Position numbers and translations under genes: made by a program. This document shows positions 44,800 to 56,760 of a DNA stretch of 64,000 nucleotides, in pieces. Location: positions 756,399 to 820,398 of the forward strand of contig MNCI01026473.1 in the NCBI GenBank assembly GCA_015680685.1, given 5' to 3'. The notes under the pieces are model-generated. The model was not told the origin of the DNA, did not search any database, and saw nothing but the letters and a program-made list of their open reading frames with translations. This stretch comes from Gnetum montanum. Taxonomy: Eukaryota; Streptophyta; Gnetopsida; Gnetales; Gnetaceae. Numbering within the stretch: position 1 is the stretch's first letter; every line of letters starts with the position of its first letter.

Positions 44800-46624
44800 T
44801 CTTTAGAGTGAGTAGATAGGAAAGGAATTTGATGTATCAATTGGAACCTTTAAGACTTTGCATTTCAACAGCTTTAGCAAAGAGGAGTTCATGTGGAAAG
44901 TGGTCAGATAAAGATTCCTCATCATCTTTGTTATCCCATCGTAATCAAAACAAGTGGTCGATGACCGCATTCTTAGTTTCCTTCTTGTCTACCATGGTGA
45001 GGTTGAATGCCTATAGGATTACTAGTCACCATATGACATGGGGATTCACCAATGGCTTGTTCATGAGGAACTAGATGGCACTGTGATTTATGTGCACAAA
45101 AGATTGATATCCAAGCACATAGTGCCCGAATTTTTCTAAGGTATACACCACCACCATGAGCTCCTTCTCTATGGTGATGTAGTTTAATTATGCCCCCACA
45201 ATGCTTTTGCTTGCATAATGGAAGTAGTAAGGACATTTCTAATTATCCAATTATGTAAACATGGACCCCAAAGCATAATTGGATGTGTCTATCATAGTGT
45301 GGAAAAATGTGGACCAATTAGGAGCACATAGAATTGGAGTTTCTACGAGCTTCTACTTTAACATTTGGAATGCTAACTCACATTCCTTAGTCTAGTTGAA
45401 GGATGCATCCTTCTTGGTTAGCACAACCAATAGCTTAGAAATTTTTAAGAAGTTCTCAATGAAGTGCCAATAATAACTAGTATGGTCAAGGAATGATTGT
45501 ACATCTTTCACCATTTTAGGTTGCTTGGTAATTTCTTGGATGATCCATGATTTTTCCGAGTCCACATTGATCTCTTTTTCCAAAATTTTGTGTCATAATA
45601 TGATTCCTTCTTGGACCATTAAATGGCTCTTTTGCCAATTAAGATTCAAGTTATTCTCCACACATCGTTGAAGCACTTGCTCAAGATGGTTCAAGGATTG
45701 CTCAAATGTGGTACCATAGGTAGAGAAGTCATCCATAAAGACTTCTACCCCACTACTGATTTGTTATTAAAAGATGCTAAGAATTAAGCGTTGGAAGGTA
45801 ACAGGGTTATTACATAGGTCAAAGGGCATCTTTCTATATGCAAAAGTTTCCTAGGGACTTATGAATGTGGGCTTGGCTTGGTCCTCAAGTGCCATCTAGA
45901 TTTGGTTATATCCACTATAACTATCTATAAAGCTATAATAGAAATGCCCTACTATGGTGTCCAACACTTGATCAATAAATGGCAATAGAAAATGATCCTT
46001 GAAGGCGGTCATCTTCAACAATCAAAAATCTATGCAAACTCTCTATTTTTCTTCGTTCTTGGGTACAATAATGAGTGGGCTAACTCATTTGGTATTGGTA
46101 ACTAGATAGATGAACCTAGTCTTGAGGAGTTGTTCAACATCCTCCTTGACAACATGCTTTAGTTTGGGGTTCAATCTTCTATGTAGTTACTTCTTTGGCT
46201 TGATGGGGGAGTCTGTATAGATGTGGTGTTAACATATCCACCAGTCTATTCCTATGAGCTCATGATATGATAAGTAATGGCTATTGGCCATTTTTTTCAC
46301 CACCTTTAATAGCTTATGTTTCTATTTTGGAGCAAGTTTGGCATTGATGATTACATGCTTGCCATTATTGATAAAAGCATATTCCATAGTTGTCAATAAA
46401 GCCTTTATTTTAAAAGGCTCTTATTTGAAGTGATCAGGGATCTCCAACTCTCCTTAATCCATCTCTCTTTACGTGTGGGAGAGTTGATGATGGAGTTACT
46501 CCATTTCATCAATGTTCTTAACATAGGTGCTTGTGAGGCTTTCTAATGATTCCATGCATATTATGGACTTAGCTTAATGATCTATTATTAGCCACTGGGT
46601 ACCTTCTTTCTTTGAGATTGCTAT
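44800..46624 (-). pseudogene. reverse transcriptase-RNase H of element B, decayed
   Basis: The catalytic box FMDDFST is encoded on the minus strand at 45729-45740. Further along are DHTSYYWHFIENFLKI (45392-45583) and RNase H pieces around 45240-44970. The frame is broken repeatedly. The upstream part (46300-46624) aligns with the protease-RT linker of element 3 and ends at the insertion point of element 3; it continues at 56233. Confidence 0.8.
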
Positions 46625-47450
46625 TGATGAATCGCGATATTGCATTTGCGATATCGTGTCCGCGATATCAGATCAACCATGCGATGTCAGATACCCGATA
46701 TTGCAGCCTGCCTCCTTGCCTATAAATAAGATGTGGCAGCCTTGGTTTCCACATTAGAAGTTAGTCCCTTAGTCAAACTCTTACCAAGTTTTCCCTCCAG
46801 AGTTAGAATTATTTTTGCATGCCCGCAGTAGGAGTCATAGAGTGAATAGATCTTTATTTGAGCATTGTGTACTTGAGAGCACACTTTGTGTACGACAATA
46901 AAGATGAACTTTATGATAAACCTTGTAGCATACAGAATATATTAATTAGTGTTAATTATTATTTAATGCTTTCCTAGTTAATTAATGACCTCTCTCACCT
47001 TACAACTCTCTTAGTTAAATACACTCAATACGACCACTTTGAGCATGCGTGTAGCGCTTGGTAACCCAATAACGATTAGCATTTGGTAATCCCAATAACG
47101 TTGCACTGGTTCAGGATGTGTACAACAAGTGGGAATGGATACTGGTGTTAGGAGTAATTAGAACTTATCTAATGAATAGTTAAATTAGATTAGTTACTTA
47201 GTTATCTCTCTCCCCGTCCTTACTAGCGTAGGATATAAAACACATAAAAGCCATAAAAATCATATGCCTCAAACTTACTTAACCATACAACCGTGACATA
47301 CAAGTAATTTTGGGAAGACAACGATTAACCAACCTATTATTGTTCCACAAAGGTGCATAGGCACTTACTTAGTCCTTGGAATTCGACTGGATCATGCATG
47401 AAACACTCGTATTCGTATGGTTGAGCGTAGGGGTACCTTGCTGCTCATCA
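46625..47450 (+). repeat. 5' LTR of element 3
   Basis: 826 bp from TGATGAATCGCGATATTGCA to CTGCTCATCA. U3 shows CGATATTGC, GCGATATCG, CGCGATATCAG and CCCGATATTGC units. TATAAATA is at 46721-46728. Highly similar to 55441-56232, except that the latter has lost about 35 bp of the U3 palindrome array. Confidence 0.92.
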
Positions 47451-47451
47451 T

Positions 47452-47469
47452 TGGCGCCGTTGCTGGGGA
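47452..47469 (+). promoter_or_regulatory. primer-binding site of element 3 (tRNA-Asp)
   Basis: TGGCGCCGTTGCTGGGGA, one mismatch to the complement of the plant tRNA-Asp(GUC) 3' end, one base after the LTR. Confidence 0.87.
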
Positions 47470-47582
47470 CTTAGTTGTTTGTGCACTAACTCGAAGGTAG
47501 GAAATCATTTACATCATTGGAACGAACCCTTAGTGTTGATTAAGAAAAATATAATAGTGCATTGCACACTGAACAAGATAAG

Positions 47583-50142
47583 ATGTCTTCTTCTTCGCAC
47601 AAAAACACTTCACCACCTAGGACCAACACAAAAAGTAATCGACGGTAGGAAACACATGACATTGATCCGCCTATCCCTCAATAGTTTCCTATGGTATATA
47701 TTCATCTTGATGAATGTGTACCCAACTTCACCTTTATTCTCCACCAAGACGAATAGCTACGTTGGTGTGACTTGGAAGGTAACATAGTGTTACCTCCTGA
47801 CCGTTTAGTCCCAAGTATGCTTCTTCATGCTCTCACACGAATAGGCATGCAACACTTACACATAGAATACATTGTGCAGGACAATGATTCGAGATACTAT
47901 TGTCCAATAGAAGCGCAATGTCAAAGGGATTTGCAACAAGAGAGACACCATAAGTCCTTGAAGGGAAAATGGTCTAAGGATGCCCCCCACATTTTAAGCA
48001 AAATTGAGGGTGATGAACCTACCTAAGGTAGTCACCCACATAACGATGTTACTCCCCTTGACTTTGGCCAATGGGTTGTGTATCAGAACCTTCATTCTAC
48101 TATTCACAACCTAGGTGCTAATACCAATAGACACAAAGTGTCTGAAAAAGGAACAAACACACATGACAAAGGTGAGCATTTTGATCACAATCGTAATCAA
48201 GGTAGAGACCATCAAAGAGAAGGTAGTAGACACCGTCATGGTGGTGGTTCTCTTTCTTCTTCACCTTCATCATCTCCTTCACCCTCTCCTTCCATGTTCG
48301 GACGTAGCCATAGAGAAATAGATCGTGAGGATAAGGGCAGAGAAAGTGGAAGTCACAGATGAGAAAACCAAGATAGAGGATGAGGAAACTGTAGGGAATC
48401 ATGTCATAGAAGAAGGGAGAGTAGGGAATTGCATAGGCAATAGACACTACGAATGAGATGATCATGATGAACCCCTACTCATAACATGAAGCATGCTAGA
48501 TATAACTGAGGTTGTGAAAGTTCCAAAAAGGCACCAAAAAGATAGTAGGATCAAGAGTTTATACATGAATAACATCCCACGATTTGAAGTCGGATATAAC
48601 GTTGATCCTCAAAATCACTTACAAGCATTTCACGATGCGTGTGCCTTGCAAAACATAGAAAACAAGTGGAAAAAACTTAAGTTGTTCCCACAAACACTAA
48701 TAAAAGAAGCTGAAAGCTGGTACTGGTCCTTAGAACTGGAATCCATTCGTAGGTGGAGTACTATGTTAGAATTGTTCAATGATAAGTACCAAACGTACTC
48801 CCGGGTGTCGAACCTGTGAAAGTAAATCCAAGGATGGAAACAAGGAAGTCATGAACCCTTAGATGCTGCCATGGGCCACTATTATGCATTACTACATCGT
48901 TGTCTTGGCCATGGTTATTCACTGTGGGATCAACTACGCCATCTTGTAGATGGGCTTAGGCATGAAACAAGAAGAACCCTTGGGACTTATGCCTAAGGAA
49001 GGTTATCCGAGCTTAGGTCTCATCAAATTCATAGGCTACTAGACAAGTTGCTAAGGAAGAAGGTGAGCTATGAAAGAGAGAGAGAGGGGAAGAATATATT
49101 CGAGATCCTTCCCTTCAGAAGAAGGGAGTAAGATTTTTGAGGATGAGGAAGAGTCACCACCTGAAGAGATGGTGAATAGAAAAACCTTGTCTATCCAAAA
49201 GTTAGCATTAGAAGTATCGGCAAAGGTAGACCAAATGTGGGACTCCCTAGATAGTAGGTTTCAAATTGTTCTCAAAGTAGTAAAGGAGCCTAAAGAGCAA
49301 GGTAGTGATCGTGACAAAAGGAAAAAGAGAGAAGTAGAAAATGCACATAACAAGGGTAAGGGTAAAGTTGCTATTATTGAAGAGGTTGTGGACTCAGATA
49401 CAGACAATGATAGTGGATGCAAGATATGTCAATACGACCATCCTAAGGGATGTTGCTCGGTGATCTCACATTTGCAGGAGTCTAGGGTGTATGCACTTAA
49501 TCCACGTGTAAACAAATGGCAAACATCCCGACAGTTACCTTACCCCCAAGGTAACCCAAGGCAGTTCCACCAACCTTTAACGTATTATCCAAGTGGAACT
49601 CTACCACAACCAATTGAGCAACATCAATAGTGGAAACACCCATAATCATGGGGAATGCCACCACCAATGCAACAATATCCTTACCGACAACCTAACCCAT
49701 ATGGATATTACGTGCAGCATCCAATCTCTCCACATGACTCTGTTGGTCACGTTACTCCTCAGCATCACTACCAAGCTCGCGAGTACTATAGGACTCCTTC
49801 TCCTAGGGGTGACATCCCACAAGTGTACCATCCTTCCAATCCGGCCACATCTCTCCCACAAATAGCTCCATTACCACCTGCTCCAGCAATGCAAGGTGAA
49901 CTCCCTACTCAGCCACAACAACGTAATGCCATAAGGGTTGTTAATCCTCAACCTATTGTTGGTTCTAACAACCGTACGAAGAAAAGATCTGTCTTTAGAA
50001 CCAATAGTCCAACCAAGCCTTTACAACCCCAAGCAGCTGAGTCTTTAGACGTCTCTATATCAAATAAAGCTTTAAAACCCCCTTCAAACTTAACACTGCA
50101 TTCAATGCATACGATCATGTTAACACATGCTGTTACTGATTA
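47583..50142 (+). pseudogene. gag of element 3, broken
   Basis: ATG 47583 (MSSSSHKNTSPP) opens a frame with early stops at 47646, 47682 and 47757. It carries the N-terminal block VPNFTFILHQDE and then GNIVLPPDRLVPSM. A Ser/His/Arg-rich linker follows (48080-48360). The capsid core at 48493-48960 reads MNNIPRFEVGYNVDPQ and LFNDKYQTYSRV. A charged helix lies at 49070-49400. The zinc knuckle CKICQYDHPKGCC is at about 49420-49460. A Pro/Gln-rich tail with YVQHPISP runs to 50142. At least three indels shift the frame. Confidence 0.85.
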
Positions 50143-50149
50143 GATTGAA

Positions 50150-50557
50150 GCTAGCCACCTTCCCAGGAAATTCTTTGATCCTAGGAGTCCCCTAATATAT
50201 CTACAAATCATTGGGAATGAACCATGCAAGGCTTTTTTGGATTCAGGTTTCGGTGTCAACCTAATATCCCAAGAAATGTATAAGGCTTGGAACCTACCCC
50301 CATTAAAAAAGAGCAACGTTCGTGTAGAGTTAGTCAACCAATCCATCATTGTTCCCTTGGGATTAGTGGAGGACATCGTTACCACTGTTTGTGGATGGTC
50401 ATATCCAGTTGACTTCCTGGTAATTCAAGTGAACAACAGTAAGGGGGACTTCCCAATCATAATGGGAAGGGCATGGCTAAGCACTATCGATGCATGCCTA
50501 GGTATCCACGATCTTTCCCTAGAAATATCTAAGGAAATTACTTTCAAAAAGATCTAG
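50150..50557 (+). pseudogene. aspartic protease domain of element 3
   Basis: NEPCKAFLDSGFGVNLIS has the catalytic D-S-G at 50240-50248, and the second conserved stretch is FPIIMGRAWLSTIDAC. This retropepsin would cut the polyprotein. The active-site triad is intact, but the frame ends at 50557. Confidence 0.85.
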
Positions 50558-50559
50558 AA

Positions 50560-52600
50560 GAAGAAGGTTCCATGCATCACATACAGCGACACAAGGTGCA
50601 ATTGCGTACAGAGATTGTGGGTGTGGCAAAGTTTAACATTGCCTGCATGCAATCAGTGTGCACAAATAATCAACATACAAAGGTGCCTATATGTAGCAGC
50701 CACATGACAAGAAGACACCCAGTGGCTGATAGCTGATCAAGAAAGTAGCTCACTTATATGCATGGAACTAATTGAGGGTTTGACTTGCGCTTACATAGAT
50801 AGCATAGATGCATTAGAGCAAGTCCACCACCAACTTTCCAGTCTTAACTTATAAAACATTAACTGGGGGAAGTTGGAAATTCCTAAGAAATTTAAATAAG
50901 AGCCCCTAGAGCTAAAACCATTACCCACCAGGATGGAATACATGTTCCTTAAGAATGGAAAATCGATAATCATCAATGCAAGACTTGCTCCGCAACAAAA
51001 AGAGAGTCTACTAACGGTAATAAAAAAGTGGTCAAAAGCCTTCACCTGGTCATATCCAAAGTTAACTGGAATAGATCCTAGGATATGCCAAGATAAGATT
51101 TACACTGACTACTCCATGAAGCCTCGAAAACAACCATAGAGGCAATTGAATCCAAAGTTGAAGTAAGTAGTAAAAGAAGAAATTGAACAGCTTCTAAAGG
51201 TTGGGTTCATATACCCCATTGCTGATAGCGAATAGGTTAGCCTCATAGTAATTGTGCCTAAAAAGGGAGGCAAATGGAGGGTGTGCATAGATTTTAGGCT
51301 GCTAAACATGGCAACATTCAATGATCACTTTCCGTTGCCATTTGTTGACCAAGTCTTAGACACAATCGTAGGGCATCAATATTATAGTTTTTTGGATGGA
51401 TATAGTGGATACAACCAAATACAAATAGCCCCAAAAGATCAAGTTGAAACTATGTTCACCAGTCCTTGGGGAATGTTTGCATACAAACAAATGCTGTTTG
51501 GCTTGTGCAATGCCCCTACCATATTTCAATGCTTAGTTCTAAGCATATTCTAGCAACAGATAGGAAATGGTATGAAAGTCTTTATGGATGACTTTTCCAC
51601 TTATGGAGAAAGCTTTGATCAAGCCTTGGACCAATTAGAGCAAGTGCTAAAAAGATGCGTAGAAACTAATTTGAGGCTCAACTAGCAAAAAAGCCATTTG
51701 ATGGTTCAAGAAGGCATAGTACTTGGGCATAAAATTTCACATGCAGGGATAGAGGTAGACCCTGAGAAAATCAAAGTCATCAAAGGAATCACCCATCAAC
51801 TGGAAACTATCAAAGACATTCGGTCATTCCTTGGACACATTGGCTACTATAGGAGATTCATAGAGAACTTTTTGAAGATTCCCAAATCATTAGTAGAGCT
51901 AATGAAAAAGGACGTACCCTTTGAGTGGACCAGGGAATGGGAACTAGCTTTCCAAACTCTAAAATAAAAGCTAGTAGAAACACCCATTCTACAAGCTTCT
52001 GACTGGTCCAAACTGTTCCATGTCATGAGTGATGCATTCAACTATGCCTTAGGAGCTGTACTTACACAGTTAGATGACCATAAACGTCCTTATTACATCC
52101 ATTGTGCAAGTAAGAGTATAGCTGGTGCACAACTTAACTACATTACTACAGAAAAAGAATTAATGGCTATAGTGTTTGCACTAGAAAAATTTAGGCACTA
52201 TGTATTGGGGTACAAAGTATTCATACACATAGATCATAGTGCAATTCGGTTTCTCATGAATAAGCCAATGGTAATCCCCCATATTATATGATGGCTAGTA
52301 ATCCTACAAGAGTTCGATTTAACAATGATCGGTCATAAAGGCACTGAGAACGTAGTTGGTAATCATTTATCTCGATTGCACTGGGACAGCAAAGAGGATG
52401 AGTATCCCATTTTTGATCACTTCCTTGATGAGTTCCTCTTTGCCGATGTAGTAAATAACCAATCACCCACAGAGACAAATTGGTACAGTAGCATTCTTAC
52501 CTATCTCCTTACCCAACAAACACCACAAGAGCTAGACCTTAAGAAGAAACAACAGTTTCTTCACAGAGCCAAGTACTTTATGGAGATCAATGGATAACTT
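50560..52600 (+). pseudogene. reverse transcriptase and RNase H of element 3, broken by stops
   Basis: RT palm: VPKKGGKWRVCIDFRLLN (51250-51303), FLDGYSGYNQI, FGLCNAPTIFQ, and the catalytic FMDD at 51580-51591. Thumb: KDIRSFLGHIGYYRRFI. RNase H: SDAFNYALGAVL (Asp at 52031), TEKELMAIVFALEKFRHYVL and IHIDHSAIRFL. Stops interrupt the frame at about 51553, 51685 and 51965. FMDD in place of YVDD is a variant seen in some Ty3 lineages and is also present in B (45740-45729), so it is inherited and not decay. Confidence 0.87.
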
Positions 52601-52639
52601 TACAAAGTATGTCCCGATGGCTTGGTTCGATGGTGTGTT

Positions 52640-53440
52640 CTCAATAGAGATCAACTAAGAGTTCTTCAAGATGCTTATGAGGGCCCTTGTGGGGGTCATT
52701 ATGCTGGGAGACGAATGGCCATCAAGATCTTGCTTGCAAGATATTAATGGCCTACCTTGTTTTGGGACACCCATCAATTCATCCAATCTTATGAGCACTA
52801 TCAATGTGATGGGGGAATGATTACTAGAATGGAGGGTCCACAACAATGGATTCAACCATTAGAATCCTTCGACATTTGGGGAATCAATTTCATGGGGCCC
52901 ATTACACCAATGTCCAATGGAAAAGCCTACGTCATAGTTGCCATAGACTACTTGACAAAATGGGCTGAAGTAGTTGCTGTTAAAGATTGCACATCATCTA
53001 TAGCTGCACAATTTGTTCAACAACAAGTCGTCAATAGGTTTGGTGTGTCACATGCACTTATCTTAGATAATGGAACACACTTCACAAGTGCAACTTTTCA
53101 GAAGTTAATGCAACGCTTAGGAGTTGAGCATAAATTTTCTACACCATACCACCTCTAAGTGAATGATCAAGTTGAGGTCACCAACAGGGAGATTACTAAG
53201 ATACTGACCAGAACCATTAGTAAGTATAGGCAAGACTGGAGCACTAAACTGAATGATGCTCTTTGGGCATACCGCTCCACATGGAAACTCCCTATAGGCT
53301 ACTCTTCCTACAAGTTAGTGTATGGAAAACTTCCAACACTCCCTATCCAAACTGAGCTCCGTACACTAGCCACGACATGTGACCTCNCCTTATATTATCC
53401 ATGCCACTTTCCCTTCAAGAGCCATGACCATATATAAACC
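52640..53440 (+). pseudogene. integrase of element 3, catalytically dead
   Basis: A zinc-binding part is recognisable (GGHYAGRRM) but the CxxC partner has become SYEHYQC. The core reads GINFMGPI where the family has GIDFMGP, so the first catalytic Asp is Asn. LDNGTHF keeps the second Asp, and [11 protein letters not shown] keeps the Glu after a stop at 53156. The C-terminal region breaks off at a single N (53387). Confidence 0.85.
53387..53387. other. single N hiding about 220 bp of element 3
   Basis: Left flank (ACATGTGACCTC) aligns with B near 43930 and right flank (TATATTATCCATGCCACTTT) aligns with B near 43710. About 220 bp present in B is absent here. Either the N is a collapsed gap or it marks a deletion. 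Confidence 0.6.
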
Positions 53441-53599
53441 TGAGAGCCCAGATAAGAGATTGTTAGTGAACGTGCAACAAACGAAACCTTTCCATGAGTT
53501 TAGGATAGCTAGAACATATGCTACCTTTGTAGGTGAACAACCTTGCTCATTATTTCGGATCTCCTCCTTCCAACTCAGTCATGGGGGAGATGGCCACCA

Positions 53600-55050
53600 C
53601 TACTAATCGTTGAAGGCCCTCAGTTCTTTCTAAGTTTTTTTTTTACACATTTTTGTTTTTCACATTTCTTTAATTTTTCTTGTTTTTGTTTTACACCATC
53701 GTTCATATTTTTACCATTTCTTTGTGTGATTACTTTATTTTGTTCGTCACCCAATAAGTGTTCATGATGGTGGTATGAATAATATTATATTGATTGCTAA
53801 TGTTTGAATTTTACCTTTGAAGTATGATGTTGATATTAAGGTATGGTCCTATTGATCAAACAAGCAATGAGTCCACGACGTTCATGCATCCATAAAATCC
53901 TATGGTCTCCCTTGGCTTGGAATTGTATAGTCCCTTTCTCTAATAAAAATTATTAACGAATTGGTGGCTAGGTATTTCTCAAACTAAGGAAGGATGAAAA
54001 GGATGAAAAGGGTGCGACTTCAAGGGGATTCGATGCATTTATGCTGGCTATTCTCTTGAGTGCTTGGATGCTTTTTCCTTGGGTTTTCCTCCATTCTGAC
54101 CATTCATCAAACCATCAAAAGCTGAGTACATAAAAATAAGTCTTTGCATGGTGTGGTTCTCATGGGAAAAACAAAAAAAAAAGTAGTGAGAATTCAAAGC
54201 ACACCCCTTAGACACAATAATGAAATTGGGCTACACGCATTGGTTATGGCATTGGAAAGACATGTTACCCATGCCTGAAGGTTCCCTCTAACTAAGGCCC
54301 TTTCTTGCTTCTTGGTTCTCCATCTCATTCTCCTCAGAATGGTGGTGACTTTTTGTAGAGGCATTCTTGTTACTTCAAGAGGATATGCTAGTCAAATGTG
54401 CTGATGCGAGGTCACTGAATGTGGTTTGTTGAGCCTAGATCTGGAATGAGTTCTACTTGGTCACATTAACCATAAAACACACACAAGGGATTTACACGAC
54501 CTTGTTCTTGGGTTTCCATTCCATTCTCTCCTCTCCACCTTTCTTTTCCATTCTTCACCTCATTGTCAGTTTTATCATTAGTCTATATCTTGGTTGATGC
54601 ATTGTTCTTCCTTGGTAATTTCTCCTGGGTAAGTTTTTAACTCTTGCTTCCAAATGACATTCCTAGAGCCTACGGACTCTTTGGTTTGTGGGTCTGTTAG
54701 GGCATCAAGGGCATGAACCTACTTTGGGGAGGACCCACTGGCATTCCTTTTTGGTGCATTTGTTAACTTCTTTCCCTTAATCATTTTTTGCAATCAACAA
54801 TTTTTGTTTCATCCCCATCCATGACATCCATTTTAGCACTACCGGAGGTTTTCTCTTTGTCATGGGGGCCTAGACACAAATTTTTCAATTTTTCCTAACC
54901 CCTACACCTTAGGTAGTCACCAGTGTTAAAACTCCAGAATCAGTATCTACCATAACCACAACTCAACCAATGCACTTTACATTAAGGTAGGGTATCAATT
55001 GCATTGTGATTTATCTACTTCGCTCATTTGTGACTGTGTTGTGTGTGCAG
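53600..55050 (+). other. spacer between pol and ORF3 remnant of element 3
   Basis: Non-coding, T-rich at 53630-53740, with phrases shared with element 2 (CATGCCTGAAGGTT; TTTGGGGAGGACCCACT). No TATAAATA-type internal promoter or GATATC array was found here, unlike element 2. Confidence 0.7.
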
Positions 55051-55240
55051 ATGGCGATCATACAACAATGGACTAGGCATGGAGGAAACACTTAGGATGG
55101 ACCAAAACTGGAATGTTTACAAAAAAAGCAAGATTGGTGGCGTGGCTATGGATAAACAATGAAGGATGCAATCTTGGCATTGGCAACAACACGTCTTCTT
55201 CTTTCTGTCTCTCCCCTTCTCTTCCAGCTACCAAATAAGG
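55051..55240 (+). pseudogene. 5' remnant of ORF3 in element 3
   Basis: ATGGCGATCATACAACAATG follows a strong acceptor-like TTGTGTGTGCAG, in the place and context of the ORF3 start of element 2 (TGATTGTAG then ATGGCC). Homology fades after about 100-200 bp and the rest of ORF3 is missing, leaving direct passage into the 3' end. Shows loss of ORF3 in a copy that kept pol. Confidence 0.6.
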
Positions 55241-55440
55241 CTAGATGTCATTATGTACAGTGTTCACTTTTGTTGTCATGAACACTAATGCTGTCATGTA
55301 TTGTATTGTCGATCCATCCACCAGGCACGTTGAGTCTGTCACCCTGTTTCACCATCAATGGTCATTCAGTCAATAATCCCATATCGTCCCAATATTTTGT
55401 AAGGAACTCGAGGACGAGTTTTCATTCAGTCATGGGGGTA

Positions 55441-56232
55441 TGATGAACCGTGATATCAAATCAACCATGTGATGTTGGATACTCGATATTACAGCCTACC
55501 TCTTTGCTTATAAATAAGAGGTGGAGCCCTTGGTTTCCACATTAGAAGTTAGTCCCTTAGCCAAACTCTTGCTAATTGTTCCCTCCAGAGTTAGAATTAT
55601 TTCTGTGTGCCCGCAGTAGGAGTCATAGAGTAAATGGATCTTTATTCGAGCATTGTGTACCTAAGCACACTTTGTGTACTGCAATAAAGATGAACTTTAT
55701 GATAAACCTTGCAGCATACAGAATAGATTAATTAGTGTTAATTATTATTTAATGCTTTCCTAGTTAATTAATGACCTCTCTCATTGTACAACTCTCTTAG
55801 TTAAACACACTTAGTACGATCGCTTTGAGCATGCGTGTAGTGTTTGGTAACCCAGTAATGATTAGCGTTTGGTAATCTTAGCAACGTTGCACTGGTTCAG
55901 GATGTGTATCGAAAGTGGGAATGGATACTGGTGTTAGGAGTAATTAGAACTTAGCTAATGAATAGTTAAATTAGATTAGTTACTTAGTTATCTCTCTCCC
56001 CCACCTTACTAGCACAGGATATAAAACACATAAAAGCCATAAAAATCATATGCCTCAAACTTACTTAACCATACAACCGTGACATACAAGTAAGTTTGGG
56101 AAGACAACGATTAACCAACCCATTATCGTTCCACAAAGGCGCATACGCACTTAGTCCTTGGAATTTGACTAGATTGTACATGAAATGCTCGTATTCGTAT
56201 GGTTGAGCGTAGGGGTACCTTGCCACTCATCA
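55441..56232 (+). repeat. 3' LTR of element 3
   Basis: 792 bp starting TGATGAACCG and ending CCACTCATCA. TATAAATA is at 55509-55516. It is preceded by the ACTCGAGGACGAGTTTT inverted repeat and GGGGGTA tract (55408-55440). Confidence 0.93.
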
Positions 56233-56760
56233 GCTGCATACATGCACTTTTGAATAATTTCTAATTTAGCACACTAATTTCATGCTTGAATTGATGTATC
56301 TTTGATAGTCCATAGTTTCTACACATAATGTCATCCTTTGTCACTATATGTGTTGCATGAAACCCTTTTCTTCTATACTTTGTCAAATTCATTTTCCTTG
56401 AATATTTCCAAGGAAAAGTCTCACATCCCCATTTTGGCATCAATGATGCTCAGCCATGCCCTTCCCATAATGATAGGAAAGTTCCCCTTGAAATTTTCCA
56501 CATGAATTACAATGAAATGCATTGGATAGGACCACCCAAATATGGTGGTCACAATGTCGTCCACTAGCCCCATAGGAATAGTGATGGACTGATCTACCAG
56601 CTTAAGTCTGATATTGCTCTTCTTCAGAGGAGGTAGGTTTCAAGTCTTATGCATTTCTTAGGAGATTTAGTTTACTCCATAACTGAATCCAATAGAGCCT
56701 TACATGGCTCATTCCCCGCAATTTGTAAATAAATGATGGCACTTCTAAGATTAGATCATT
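56233..56760 (-). pseudogene. protease region of reverse element A/B, decayed
   Basis: Minus-strand match to 50150-50690 of element 3. NEPCKALLDSV shows the catalytic D-S-G changed to D-S-V (56689-56681), and further on comes FLSLWEGHG for FPIIMGRAW. The part nearest 56233 is the protease-RT linker that continues at 46624 across the element 3 insertion. Confidence 0.75.

Larger units (their letters stand above)
46625..56232 (+). mobile_element. element 3: complete gag-pol Ty3/gypsy element
   Basis: 9.6 kb with LTRs 46625-47450 and 55441-56232, primer site, gag, protease, RT, RNase H and integrase in Ty3 order, spacer, the first codons of ORF3 and the purine tract. It is inserted in reverse element B between its protease and RT. 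Flanks are GCTAT (46620-46624) and GCTGC (56233-56237), which could be one duplication with two transitions. All coding parts carry stops, so it is a dead copy. Confidence 0.9.

Noticed and set aside
46620-56237. Clean target duplication for element 3
   Set aside because: Flanks are GCTAT and GCTGC; only three of five bases agree, so it is mentioned as possible and not claimed.
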